A DNA stretch of 26,736 nt from VFMC01 sp031400715 (GTDB lineage Bacteria > Actinomycetota > Acidimicrobiia > Acidimicrobiales > Ilumatobacteraceae): contig JANNQK010000230.1 in NCBI GenBank assembly GCA_031400715.1, positions 1-26,736 of the forward strand, given 5' to 3'. The translations under genes and the position numbers were made by a program. Below are positions 13,659-22,253 of this stretch, piece after piece; positions within the stretch are counted from its first letter, which is position 1; every line of letters begins with the position of its first letter. The notes under the pieces were generated by a model, which saw nothing but the letters and a program-made list of their open reading frames with translations, made no database searches and was not told where the DNA came from.

Positions 13659-16600
13659 TCAGACGGTCGTCGCGACGCAGGGGCTGCTCCGACAGCCCGA
13701 GGTCGGCCAAGCGGCCACGCTCAATCGAGACAGCGCTCCCGACGACGGCCGCGCTCTGAGGTCCAGGTTGCCGAGTACAGGGGGCGTGGTCGGGGTCGGT
13801 GGGTTGGTCGGCGTCGGGGTCGGTGTCGGTGTCGGCGTCGGCGTCGGCGTCGGTGTCGGTGTCGGCGTCGGCGTCGGTGTCGGTGTGGTCGGCGTCGGCC
13901 GTGCAGGCTGTGCAGGCTGTGCAGGCTGTGTCGTTACCGTCGACCCGCCGTTGTTCGTTGGAGTGGAGGTGGTCGGCGAGCTGCCGCCACCGCTCGCCGC
14001 CACCACGTAGGTGTAGGCCGACGCAAGGGTGAGGGTCTGGTTCGAGGTCGTGCGGAACTTGACCGACACGTCGACGACGCCAGGCACGGCGACCGCCGGC
14101 GCCGCGACGAGCAGTGTCGAGCCCGTGGATTGCGCTTCCACGATCGCATCGCCGAACCACACGTAGACCGGCACCGAGGTCGGGAACCGACCTCGCAGCA
14201 CGACGCTGGTGCCGCCCGAGGTCGAGCCGATCCGTGGATCCATCGAGTCGACCCTCCACTGTCCCGAGGAGTCCGGAGCGGGCGCCGGCGTGGTCGCGGG
14301 CGTGGTCGCGGGCGTGGTCGCGGGCGTGGTCGCGGGCGTGGTCGCGGGCGTGGTCGCGGGCGTGGTCGCGGGCGTGGTCGCGGGCGTGGTCGCGGGCGTG
14401 GTCGACGGCGTGGTCGCCACGGTGGTGCCGGGCGCCGGCGGGGTGGCCACCCTCGGCACCGTGGTCTGGCTCATCGGCTGCGTGGTGACGGTCGGGTTGG
14501 CAGGGCCTGAGCCACCTCTGGCGCCGCCGCCCACCGATGTGGTCGGCGTGGTCGGGGGCGTGGTCGGGGGCGTGGTCGGCGCGGTCGGGGGCGTGGTCGG
14601 CGTGGTCGGCGTGGTCGGCGTGGTCGGGGGCGTGGTCGGGGGCGTCGTGGTCGGAGTGGTCGTCGGCGTGGTCGGCGTGGTCGGAGTGGTCGGCGTGGTC
14701 GGCGTGACCCCGCCTCCGCCTCCTCCGCCACCAGCCGGGAGCGCGACGACCGACAGGTACCCCACACTGGCGCCACCGACGGCGCCGCCGCTCGCGTCGA
14801 GGAGCTCGGTGACCACGGCGAACTCGCCGGCCGGAAGGACCAGATCGGCCGACACGGTCCACCCACCGCCGGCAAGGGCCGCAGTGTCGCTGATCGAGAC
14901 CGGGCTGAACGCGCCGCTGTCGTCGGTGACCAGTTCGATGGACGAACCACCGGACGTGCTGAACACGGCCGGCAGCCCGGCGATCGCAAACACCTGTCCT
15001 TGCACGTTGGCGGCGATGCTGATCCGCGCTCGAGAGACGCCTGGGGGCAGGTTCTGTGCACGGACATCGACGACGAGACGGCTCGGTTGATCGGGGACCA
15101 TCCGATCGGCGCCGCCGTACGAGACGGTGACGGCAGGGGGCACGCCGACCCCGACAAGGGCGCCGACGTCGAGTCGCGGTCCTGCCGATGTCGCATCGGC
15201 GCGCTGTACCAGACGGGCACGGACCTCGGCGGGGGAACTCACCTGCCCGGTTGCGAGCAGGTCGGCCACCGCGCCCGAGACCGCTGGGGTGGCCATCGAG
15301 GTGCCCGACATCCAGCCCCACGAACCGGGAATGGTCGACCACATGAAGAACCCCGGAGCGACCAGGTTCACCGGTGTACCGAAGTTGGAGAACGACGCTC
15401 GGGTATCGGAGTTCGTGGACGCGCCGACCGTCACCACGTGGGCGTAGTCGAGGGAGAAGCTCGCCGGATACACGGCCTGGCTCGTGATGTCGACGCCGCT
15501 GTTGCCCGACGCTGCCACCACCGTCACGCCACGTGTGCCCGCATAGGCGATCGCCTGCTCCATCGTCGCAACACCGCTCCGAGGCGTGCCCGGATTGGTG
15601 CCCAGGCTGAGGTTGATCACCTTCGCACCGTTGTTCGCGGCATAGACGATCGCGGAGTAGATCGCGGACGAACTGAGTTGCCCGTCTGGCGTCGCCACCT
15701 TCAGCGCCATCAGCTTCGCCTGCGGTGCAACACCCACGACCCCGGCGCCGTTGCGCGCCGCGGCGATGATCCCTGCGACATGCGTGCCGTGTGCAGCGCT
15801 GGCCGAACCCGCCTGGGGGCGAGGGTCGTTGTCGTTCGCCCCGAAGTCCCACCCACGGCAGTCGTCGACGAACCCGTTGCGATCGTCGTCAGCTCCGTTG
15901 CCACAGGTCTCGGCAGTGTTGAGCCAGATGTTCGAGGCGAGATCGGGATGGTCGATGTCGACGCCACTGTCGACGACCGCCACGACAGTGCCGGCTCCCT
16001 GGCTGACGGTCCACGCCGTCTCCACGTTGGCGTCGGCACCTGGCGTTCCCGACCAACCGCCTGCCTGCGCAGACGAGCCGGTGTTCTTCAACATCCACTG
16101 CTTGCCCTCATCGGGGTCGGCGGCGATGTCGAACAGGGTGTCGTCCTCCACCGACACGACACCTGGCACACGCCGCAGAGCATCGCGATCGCCCGACAGG
16201 ACAGCGGCGATCACACCGGGGGCGACGATCTCGGCCGACATCACGCCCGGCAGGTCGACGATCACCTCGAGGATGTCCTCGTCCGACGGTGGGCTGGACG
16301 GTGGCCCGCTGGTCGGCTCGTCCCCGTCGGCGTCATCGGATGCTTCGGGTGTGGTCGTGGTCGGCGCAGTGGTCTCGGGTTCGTCGACCACGATGGGTGC
16401 CGGAGCGACGGGTACCGGTGAGATGGTCGCCGAAGCGGCCGCCTGGCCAGGAACCTCGATCAGTTGGCCGGGGATCATCACGTAGCGACGGCCCGCCGCA
16501 CCGACCACACCGTCCACGTCTTGCACCAGAACGGCGAGCGGTTGGTCGGCATATGTCGCCAAGAACTCGGCTTCGATCTGGGTGAGCACGAACGTCGTTC

Positions 16601-17150
16601 GGAGCGACCCATCCGGGACCGTCGCTGTCGTCGTGGTGCCATCGGCGTACACGACGACCACTTCGCGATCGGCGCGGGTCTGCCTGGTCTGCCGTGAACT
16701 CCCGAAGCTCGGGGACCCGACCCGCGTGGTTCGCTCCGGGGCGGTGGTCGGCTGCGGCACCAGCGTGCTGACGGGCAGTGTGTTTCCGGGTCCCGACGGC
16801 AACACCGTCGCGTCGGAAACCTCGCCGAGCGACGTGTCGGCGCCGGGCTTCACCGTGGCCGGTGCTTCATCGGTGGTCTCGTCGGGCGCAATCGTCTCGT
16901 CGGGCGCAATCGTCTCGTCGAGGGCGGCGTCGCCATCGACCATGACCGTCGCAGCGTTCGCGGTGAGCACGACCACGTGGTCGTAGCCGTCATCCCAGGT
17001 GGTCGGAGCCGAGACGAACTCCGGCTCCGGTCCGGTCGAGGGGGCCGACTCGGCCGGTGCCTCGGCCGCGGGCTGGTCAGCGGCCCCTGCACACGCCGTC
17101 CCCATCAGGGCGAACGCGACCACCAGAGGCGCGATCCGCCGCCCATGCAT
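13659..17150 (-). CDS. Large subtilisin-like (S8) serine protease, probable lipoprotein, with Pro/Thr repeats and an IPT/TIG domain
   Basis: The product is 1163 residues from ATG 17150. The N-terminus R-R-I-A-P-L-V-V-A-F-A-L-M-G-T-A-C fits a signal peptide with lipidated Cys20. Residues 45-290 are poorly characterised: an acidic repeat D-E-T-I-A-P at 78-89 and a beta-rich stretch at 160-230. An I9-like propeptide follows (about 291-343), then the S8 domain (about 375-665) with catalytic Asp394, His454 and Ser618 (in G-T-S-M-A) and oxyanion Asn550. A beta-sandwich region (670-805) leads into Thr/Pro repeats, an IPT/TIG domain (M-D-P-R-I-G-S-T-S-G-G-T to A-Y-T-Y-V), a long Pro-Thr repeat and a tail with two Cys. 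It should act at the cell surface or in the wall. The insertion C-G-N-G-A-D-D-D-R-N-G (416-426) looks like a calcium loop. It is downstream of the glucan operon but separated by 199 bp, so its own promoter is likely. Confidence 0.9.
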   Translation of the reverse strand: MHGRRIAPLVVAFALMGTACAGAADQPAAEAPAESAPSTGPEPEFVSAPTTWDDGYDHVVVLTANAATVMVDGDAALDETIAPDETIAPDETTDEAPATVKPGADTSLGEVSDATVLPSGPGNTLPVSTLVPQPTTAPERTTRVGSPSFGSSRQTRQTRADREVVVVYADGTTTTATVPDGSLRTTFVLTQIEAEFLATYADQPLAVLVQDVDGVVGAAGRRYVMIPGQLIEVPGQAAASATISPVPVAPAPIVVDEPETTAPTTTTPEASDDADGDEPTSGPPSSPPSDEDILEVIVDLPGVMSAEIVAPGVIAAVLSGDRDALRRVPGVVSVEDDTLFDIAADPDEGKQWMLKNTGSSAQAGGWSGTPGADANVETAWTVSQGAGTVVAVVDSGVDIDHPDLASNIWLNTAETCGNGADDDRNGFVDDCRGWDFGANDNDPRPQAGSASAAHGTHVAGIIAAARNGAGVVGVAPQAKLMALKVATPDGQLSSSAIYSAIVYAANNGAKVINLSLGTNPGTPRSGVATMEQAIAYAGTRGVTVVAASGNSGVDITSQAVYPASFSLDYAHVVTVGASTNSDTRASFSNFGTPVNLVAPGFFMWSTIPGSWGWMSGTSMATPAVSGAVADLLATGQVSSPAEVRARLVQRADATSAGPRLDVGALVGVGVPPAVTVSYGGADRMVPDQPSRLVVDVRAQNLPPGVSRARISIAANVQGQVFAIAGLPAVFSTSGGSSIELVTDDSGAFSPVSISDTAALAGGGWTVSADLVLPAGEFAVVTELLDASGGAVGGASVGYLSVVALPAGGGGGGGGVTPTTPTTPTTPTTPTTTPTTTPPTTPPTTPTTPTTPTTPPTAPTTPPTTPPTTPTTSVGGGARGGSGPANPTVTTQPMSQTTVPRVATPPAPGTTVATTPSTTPATTPATTPATTPATTPATTPATTPATTPATTPATTPAPAPDSSGQWRVDSMDPRIGSTSGGTSVVLRGRFPTSVPVYVWFGDAIVEAQSTGSTLLVAAPAVAVPGVVDVSVKFRTTSNQTLTLASAYTYVVAASGGGSSPTTSTPTNNGGSTVTTQPAQPAQPARPTPTTPTPTPTPTPTPTPTPTPTPTPTPTPTNPPTPTTPPVLGNLDLRARPSSGALSRLSVAAWPTSGCRSSPCVATTV
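13811..13888. repeat. 6-bp repeat encoding Pro-Thr
   Basis: About a dozen GGTGTC/GGCGTC hexamers in tandem encode alternating Pro and Thr near the C-terminus of the protease. This would be a stiff wall-spanning spacer. Confidence 0.85.
14290..14409. repeat. 12-bp minisatellite encoding A-T-T-P
   Basis: Nine perfect copies of GTGGTCGCGGGC (14290-14397) and one variant unit (14398-14409) encode A-T-T-P repeats just N-terminal to the IPT/TIG domain of the protease. Perfect identity suggests recent expansion. Confidence 0.92.
14541..14705. repeat. Imperfect 9-12-bp repeat encoding T-T-P
   Basis: Degenerate GGCGTGGTC-type units encode a Thr/Pro stretch after the Gly run that follows the protease beta-sandwich. 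It is older or more mixed than the repeat at 14290-14409. Confidence 0.8.
16876..16911. repeat. Two 18-bp tandem units in the protease N-terminus
   Basis: GTCTCGTCGGGCGCAATC occurs twice in direct succession and encodes D-E-T-I-A-P twice (residues 78-89 of the protease), in an acidic linker of unknown role. Confidence 0.85.
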
Positions 17151-17349
17151 GGTGCTTCCCGCCTGGCCTGACGTCACCTGTACCTCGCGTCCGTGCGTTC
17201 GACACCCGATCGAGGTGTCCGAACGTCGACCGTCCCAGACACGTCCCTCGCCTGCCGTGACCTTGCACGAACGTTGACGATGCGCCCACCCATGGTCGAC
17301 GCTCTGACGGAACCTTGACGGTCGTGCTCCTACTGCCTTGACGACTCCG
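17151..17349 (-). promoter_or_regulatory. 199-bp gap before the protease gene, likely promoter region
   Basis: No gene is visible here. The gap breaks the otherwise overlapping minus-strand operon and probably holds the protease promoter and the terminator of the GH16 gene. I found no convincing -35/-10 pair, riboswitch consensus or strong hairpin. The protease start lacks a strong Shine-Dalgarno site; GGCGGGAAG at about 17154-17162 is the closest. Confidence 0.3.
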
Positions 17350-18429
17350 TCAGCCGCCGAGGTCGAACACGCGCACGTGATCGACGATGAACGTCCTCGG
17401 CCCGGCATCCGCGTCGGTCGGCTCGCCGCCGAGCGTGCCACCGATCGCGAGGTTCAACAGCAAGTGGAACGGTTGGTCGAACGGCCAGACGCCGACCTGG
17501 CCGCGGTCGACCCGGTGGTAGGGGCGATCGTCCACGAACCAGACGATCGAATCGGCACGCCGTTCGACCGCATAGACGTGGAAGTCGGAGACGTCGTCCA
17601 CCATCGTGCTGCCCACCAGGGCCGAGCCACCGGAGTAACCCGGACCGTGCAGTGCACCGTGCACCTCGTTGCCCGAGCGACCCACATGCTCGAGGATGTC
17701 GATCTCGCCGCTCGCGGGCCACCCCACCGCCGGGCGGTTCATCCCCAACATCCAGAACGCGGGCCACGTTGCTTCACCGCCGGGGAGTGCGGCCCGCACC
17801 TCGATCCGACCGTACCGGTGAGCGAACAGGCCCTCGGTGGTGATCCGCGACGACACGAACCTGCATGGGCCGTACCAACACGTGAGCTGCGTGTCGGCCG
17901 CGGTCGGCTCGCTGGTGATGAGCAGACGACCCGCTCCATCGAGGCGAGCGTGTGACTCGTCCGCGAACTCGAGCTGAGCGTTGCCCCAACCATGCCCACC
18001 CACCTCGAATCGCCACCGACTGGGATCGGGCGCACGGCCGGCCTCACCATCGAACTCATCAGCCCACACCAGCACCGGCGCCGGGATCGTGGTCGTCGTA
18101 CTGGTGCTCGTGCTCGTGCTCGTGCTGGTGCTGGTGCTCGTGCTCGTCGTGGTGTCCGTCGTCTGCACCGACGTGGAGTCGGCACGACCGGTGGACGGCG
18201 ACGGGGCACCCATCGCCACAGCGACGTTCGCGGGAACGCTGACGTCAGTCGGTGGGAGCCATGGCCGCGCGGCCAACGCGACCAGCGCTCCGACGAGTGC
18301 AGCCACCACCGCGACACCGACCATCGCGACACCGTTGTTCTCCGCGGGACCGATCTCCGCGACACCGTTGTTCTCCGCGGGACCGGTGGTCGTGGGCGAA
18401 CCGCGGCGACGAGGACGCACCGCACGCAT
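17350..18429 (-). CDS. Membrane-anchored GH16 beta-glucanase (laminarinase/lichenase type)
   Basis: The product is 359 residues. Order: basic cytoplasmic N-terminus with a duplicated 11-residue unit (16-37), one membrane anchor (about 38-55), Ser/Thr repeat linker (90-114), then the GH16 domain (119-358). The active site is G-E-I-D-I-L-E-H-V-G with nucleophile Glu242 and acid/base Glu247. The extra residue between them (E-I-D-I-L-E) is typical of the beta-1,3-glucanase side of GH16. Aromatic substrate residues such as W-P-A-F-W-M (222-227) are present. It should cleave beta-1,3 or mixed-linked glucan outside the membrane. Its ATG shares one base with the stop of the GT2 fusion gene (TGATG), so synthesis is coupled to the polymer-making enzyme. 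That suggests trimming or release of the product, in the way cellulose operons carry an endoglucanase (inference). Confidence 0.88.
   Translation of the reverse strand: MRAVRPRRRGSPTTTGPAENNGVAEIGPAENNGVAMVGVAVVAALVGALVALAARPWLPPTDVSVPANVAVAMGAPSPSTGRADSTSVQTTDTTTSTSTSTSTSTSTSTSTTTTIPAPVLVWADEFDGEAGRAPDPSRWRFEVGGHGWGNAQLEFADESHARLDGAGRLLITSEPTAADTQLTCWYGPCRFVSSRITTEGLFAHRYGRIEVRAALPGGEATWPAFWMLGMNRPAVGWPASGEIDILEHVGRSGNEVHGALHGPGYSGGSALVGSTMVDDVSDFHVYAVERRADSIVWFVDDRPYHRVDRGQVGVWPFDQPFHLLLNLAIGGTLGGEPTDADAGPRTFIVDHVRVFDLGG
18102..18147. repeat. 6-bp repeat encoding Ser-Thr linker
   Basis: Tandem GTGCTC/GTGCTG units encode alternating Ser and Thr between the membrane anchor and catalytic domain of the GH16 protein, likely a flexible, possibly glycosylated spacer. 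Confidence 0.8.
18325..18385. repeat. Two 28-bp identical units with 33-bp period
   Basis: Bases 18325-18352 recur exactly at 18358-18385. They encode G-P-A-E-N-N-G-V-A twice in the cytoplasmic N-terminus of the GH16 protein, just before its membrane anchor. Confidence 0.9.
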
Positions 18430-21400
18430 CAGCCGACATCGGGGTCCGCACCCGACGCCGCCGCGGCAACGACACCATCGTCGACCGTGCCAGCCGTGAG
18501 TTCGTCGAGCGCCGGATACAGGAACGCATCGAGATCGTCGGCGATGCGATCGACGCCGTAGAACGGGACGTCGAACCGCACCGCGACCACCAGGTCGCGA
18601 TCCGGCATGTACAGCAAGCGGGTGTCGCCGCCGTCGTGGAACACGTAGGCATACGGCGCGGGCTTCTCCGCAGTGGGTTGACCGCAGGGACAGAGACGCC
18701 AAGCGCCCAGGCCACCGTTCGGGCTGAACTCGGTGCCGCCCCAGATCATCTCCTTGGTCATCTCGGGCGGCAGCACCACCTGGCGCCGAACGAGAGCGTC
18801 GTACCACCGCAACAGATCGTCGAGCGTGGTCACCACCCCGCTGCTCGCGAATCCCACGAAGCCGTCGCGGGTGTTGTCGACCAGTTCGGTGTCGTCGAGT
18901 CCGAATGGCACGAACAGACGGTCTTCGAGCGCGGTTGCCAGGCGTTCGCCCGTCACCTGTTCGATCAAGAGCCCCACGACGAAGTAGTTCGTTGCGGCGT
19001 AGTCGGCCGTCCGGTCGCGTGGATCGCTCGCCGGCCAGGCCGTCAACACCGCCTCCAGCGGCGACATCACCGCGTCACGTTGGTACCCCGGCGCCAGGCG
19101 GTAGTCGATGAGTCCGCTCGCATGTGCCAGCAGCCGGCGCAACGTCTCGCCATCGGTCAACTCCCGCGGCAGACCATCGATGGGCGGCAACGGCTCGTCG
19201 AGAGTGAGGACCCCTTCGTGCACCAGTTGCAGCGCCACCGCGGCGACCATCGTCTTGGTGACGCTCAACGCCTCGAACTGCTCGTCCCCGCCGATGCTGG
19301 GCGACGCCCCGTGCACCTCGCGTCGGAACGTACCCGTCGAGCCGTCGTACACCGACACGACCGCCGTCGTGACGTTGTGTTCGACCAACCACACATCCGC
19401 AGCCCCGTCAGGCGACGGTGCGACGGAGGAGTCGGCGGAAACGGCCTCGGCCCGTGCCACGCCGACTGCGGGTCGAGCCGACGGAGCGGGCGGGCCGAGC
19501 ACGTCCACCGTCGCAGGGAACAGCGACGGCTGACCGGTGATCACGGCGAGGACCACCACCCATGGCGCGAGAAGCATCGGAGCCCGCCATCGCGGCGCCC
19601 TGCGCTGATCGGCCGACCTCGGCTGCTCGGACCTTCGTCGTCGCGCCCCGATCGACTCGAACGGATGGGTCGCCGTGACCAGCGCGATCAGCAAGGCGGT
19701 GAACACCACCACGAAGATCGCTGAGCCTGTCAATCCTGACGGGGGGCCGACGAGCGCATACGTCACGCAGATCGCGAGCGAGTGCCAGAGGTACACCGTC
19801 ATCGACCGATCGGTCACCCATCGCAGCACGCGGGTGACGGCAGCGATCGAACCGAAGTGTCGCAGCGGCTCTTCGAACAGCGCGATCACCAGCAGCCAAC
19901 ACATCCCCACGAGCGCCATCGTCACGTTCGAGTTGTTCACCACCATGTCGGTGGGAGGTGCGACCCAGGTGGCGAACGCCGTGACCGCGACGCATGCGAC
20001 CAGCAGTTGCACCCGTTCGATGCGAGCGATCTCCCAACGCCGGTGATGGATGGCCGCGCCCAGTCCGAAGAACCCTCCGAAGCACACCAGGTCACCGACC
20101 CCACGCCACACCGCTGTGCCCATCTCGGTCGACTGATGAGCGAGGGCCATGTCGACGCCGATCAGCGCAGCCACCCACATCGCAGCCCACACGGCTCGCG
20201 ATGCGCGAGGTGCGATCTTCGCCGCAATGGGCACCATCAGCAGCACCAGGATCAACGCCCGCAGGAACCACAGCGGGGTCGACAACCAACCGTCCTCCCA
20301 AGGCAGCTGGGCCGGGCTGCGGTAGGGAACGATCCAGCTGAACACGTCTCCCAGGTTCGAGCGGAATCCCGATGGATCAGCCACCGCCACCGCGGCCAAC
20401 GAGATCGCGACGAACATCGCGTACGGCGGCAGCAGTCGACGCAGCCGTGAGCGCACCACCTGCCATGGCGTCGAGCGAGACACGCTCTTCACGAACACGG
20501 CGCCCGACACGTAGAACACCGCGGGCATCGCCGCGAACGCCCACGAGATCCACCAGAAACCGAGGGCGTGCCAGAAGATCACGCGGATGATCGACAACGC
20601 CCTCACCGTGTCGAGCAACTGGTCGCGCTCCACGCTGATCGGCCGCTCGACGCGACGCCGATCGGGCCGGCGAGTGACGGCCAGGGCGGTCGGCAGGGCG
20701 ATCATCGCCAGCACCACCACAGGCGCCAGATCGACGAGCGAATATCCGTCACCCAACCGCATCCCGACGAGGGCGAGTGTGCCGAGGAACCCGACCAGAC
20801 CACCTGCGGAGATCAGGTCGGGGATGCGGTCGGTCGCCTGCCGGTGCTTCCCCGCCTGGATGCCACCGGTGGGGATCCACTCCTGCTCGCGATCGGTGAG
20901 GTGGTCGCGCAGTGCGTCGAGGTGGGCGATCTGCGAGATGAGCCCCACCCGTCGTGAAGCTCGCCCATCGTTGAGGTGGAGCCATCGCGGCTGCAGGACG
21001 AACTCGGTGACCAGCGACGGCACCAGCCAGAGGGCCGGGGCGAACGAAATCGCTTCGGGCGCCTCGGCAAGGGTGAGCAAGGGCACGAGCACCGCGACGA
21101 CGGGACTCAACGAGCTCGTGATGTAGAAGATCCAGCCGTCCCAGATGGACAGGCGCTGCATCGGTGACAGCTTCAACCGCTTGAACATCGGTGTGCTCGA
21201 CAGCGCGAAGTTGCCGCGAGCCCAGCGGTACTGCTGCGACGCGAGCGCCTGGGTGGTGGTGGGCGCCGAGCCGGCTGCCAGGACGACCGGCAGGTACGCG
21301 ACGCGATATCCGGCGTCGATCACCTTCATCCCCGTGAACAGATCCTCGGAGTGTTCGAGGAGCGCCATCCCGCCGCGCTCGTCGAGGGCCGAGCGGCGGT

Positions 21401-22253
21401 ACACCGCGTTCGTGCCCACGCAGATCGCACCGCCACGCCGATCTCTGGCGCGCATGCCGATCCGATAGAACTGCTCCTGCTGAGCAGCGGCCCCACGTTC
21501 CACCCAGTTGGTTCGTGACACCCGGAAGAACTGAGGCGTCTGCAGGATGCCCACCGTGGGATCGTCGAAGTACGGCAACGTGTGCATCAAGAAGTCGGGC
21601 CGCACTGCGAAGTCGGCGTCGAGCACCACGATGTAGTCGCCGTCGGACTGCCCATACGCGTGATGCAGGTTGCCTGCCTTCTTCATCCAGCCGCGGTTCG
21701 GGCGGTGCATGTAGGTCGCGCCCCAGATCTCTGCGTAACGCTTGACCTCGTCGCTGCCCTTGTCGTCCAACACGTACACGCGCACGTCGGGGTGTTCGAG
21801 CATCATCGCCCGCCACAGCGTGTGCTCGATCACGAACGCGTCCTCGCCACAGGTGGTGATGAACACGTCGACCGAGCCCGGTGACCGCACGCCGCGTCGC
21901 ACCACACGGTCATGGGCTTCGCGGTCGAACGCCCTGACCTGCGTGGCCCACACGAGCGAGATCATCGAGCCGAGCACCACCATCACCGCGAACGGCAGCA
22001 GCATCAACAGCCACTGACCCTGCAACGACAAGAACCCGAGCGCGATGCCGAGGCACATCTTGCTGAGGGCAGAGAACACGAGGAACCAGCGGCCGAGACC
22101 TTTCGTGTACGACCACATCTCGATGTCGTCGGGCGGCAGGTTGTAGGTCGCGTCGTGCGGTGCGAGCGGGAGATCGGCGAGCGCGTCGACGACGGCATGT
22201 GCAGCCGACGACAGCGTCGGCGTACCGTGCTGGTGCGAGTCGAGCGCGGTCAT
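18429..22253 (-). CDS. Trifunctional fusion: GT2 cellulose-synthase-like glycosyltransferase, acyltransferase-3, serine beta-lactamase/esterase-fold domain
   Basis: The product is 1274 residues in one open frame from ATG 22253, which overlaps the upstream stop by four bases (ATGA). Part 1 (about 1-525) is a processive GT2: two N-terminal TMs (57-105), F-I-T-T-C-G-E-D (131-138), D-A-D at 212-214, S-E-D at 302-304, Q-Q-Y-R-W at 340-344, then several TMs (370-420, 480-525). Part 2 (about 545-865) is acyltransferase-3: L-D-T-V-R-A-L-S with Arg551 and His562 (F-W-H-A-L-G-F), about ten TMs, ending R-S-M-T-V-Y-L-W-H-S. A linker and a TM (891-906) lead to part 3 (about 950-1260), a PF00144-type serine hydrolase with S-V-T-K (Ser997, Lys1000), Tyr1085 and H-D-G (1206-1208). 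It should polymerise a glucan from a nucleotide sugar at the membrane, acylate it, and edit or transfer acyl groups outside. The sugar, the linkage and the acyl donor are not decided by the sequence. Confidence 0.93.
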   Translation of the reverse strand: MTALDSHQHGTPTLSSAAHAVVDALADLPLAPHDATYNLPPDDIEMWSYTKGLGRWFLVFSALSKMCLGIALGFLSLQGQWLLMLLPFAVMVVLGSMISLVWATQVRAFDREAHDRVVRRGVRSPGSVDVFITTCGEDAFVIEHTLWRAMMLEHPDVRVYVLDDKGSDEVKRYAEIWGATYMHRPNRGWMKKAGNLHHAYGQSDGDYIVVLDADFAVRPDFLMHTLPYFDDPTVGILQTPQFFRVSRTNWVERGAAAQQEQFYRIGMRARDRRGGAICVGTNAVYRRSALDERGGMALLEHSEDLFTGMKVIDAGYRVAYLPVVLAAGSAPTTTQALASQQYRWARGNFALSSTPMFKRLKLSPMQRLSIWDGWIFYITSSLSPVVAVLVPLLTLAEAPEAISFAPALWLVPSLVTEFVLQPRWLHLNDGRASRRVGLISQIAHLDALRDHLTDREQEWIPTGGIQAGKHRQATDRIPDLISAGGLVGFLGTLALVGMRLGDGYSLVDLAPVVVLAMIALPTALAVTRRPDRRRVERPISVERDQLLDTVRALSIIRVIFWHALGFWWISWAFAAMPAVFYVSGAVFVKSVSRSTPWQVVRSRLRRLLPPYAMFVAISLAAVAVADPSGFRSNLGDVFSWIVPYRSPAQLPWEDGWLSTPLWFLRALILVLLMVPIAAKIAPRASRAVWAAMWVAALIGVDMALAHQSTEMGTAVWRGVGDLVCFGGFFGLGAAIHHRRWEIARIERVQLLVACVAVTAFATWVAPPTDMVVNNSNVTMALVGMCWLLVIALFEEPLRHFGSIAAVTRVLRWVTDRSMTVYLWHSLAICVTYALVGPPSGLTGSAIFVVVFTALLIALVTATHPFESIGARRRRSEQPRSADQRRAPRWRAPMLLAPWVVVLAVITGQPSLFPATVDVLGPPAPSARPAVGVARAEAVSADSSVAPSPDGAADVWLVEHNVTTAVVSVYDGSTGTFRREVHGASPSIGGDEQFEALSVTKTMVAAVALQLVHEGVLTLDEPLPPIDGLPRELTDGETLRRLLAHASGLIDYRLAPGYQRDAVMSPLEAVLTAWPASDPRDRTADYAATNYFVVGLLIEQVTGERLATALEDRLFVPFGLDDTELVDNTRDGFVGFASSGVVTTLDDLLRWYDALVRRQVVLPPEMTKEMIWGGTEFSPNGGLGAWRLCPCGQPTAEKPAPYAYVFHDGGDTRLLYMPDRDLVVAVRFDVPFYGVDRIADDLDAFLYPALDELTAGTVDDGVVAAAASGADPDVG

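Noticed and set aside
13659..13790. Possible frameshift near the protease C-terminus, because another frame also reads well here
   Set aside because: Codon third positions are G/C-rich in both frames and the annotated frame ends normally, so there is no need to invoke a shift.
14290..14409. Regular direct repeats resembling a CRISPR array
   Set aside because: Units are 12 bp with no spacers and are in frame in a Pro/Thr-rich protein. No cas genes are present.
14209..15090. Plus-strand frame with many V-V-A-G-V-V-G repeats
   Set aside because: It is the mirror of the Pro/Thr minisatellites of the protease on the other strand. No start signal or independent homology is seen.
17151..17349. Possible cyclic-dinucleotide riboswitch before a surface protease
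   Set aside because: I could not recognise the consensus elements of c-di-AMP or c-di-GMP riboswitches on either strand.
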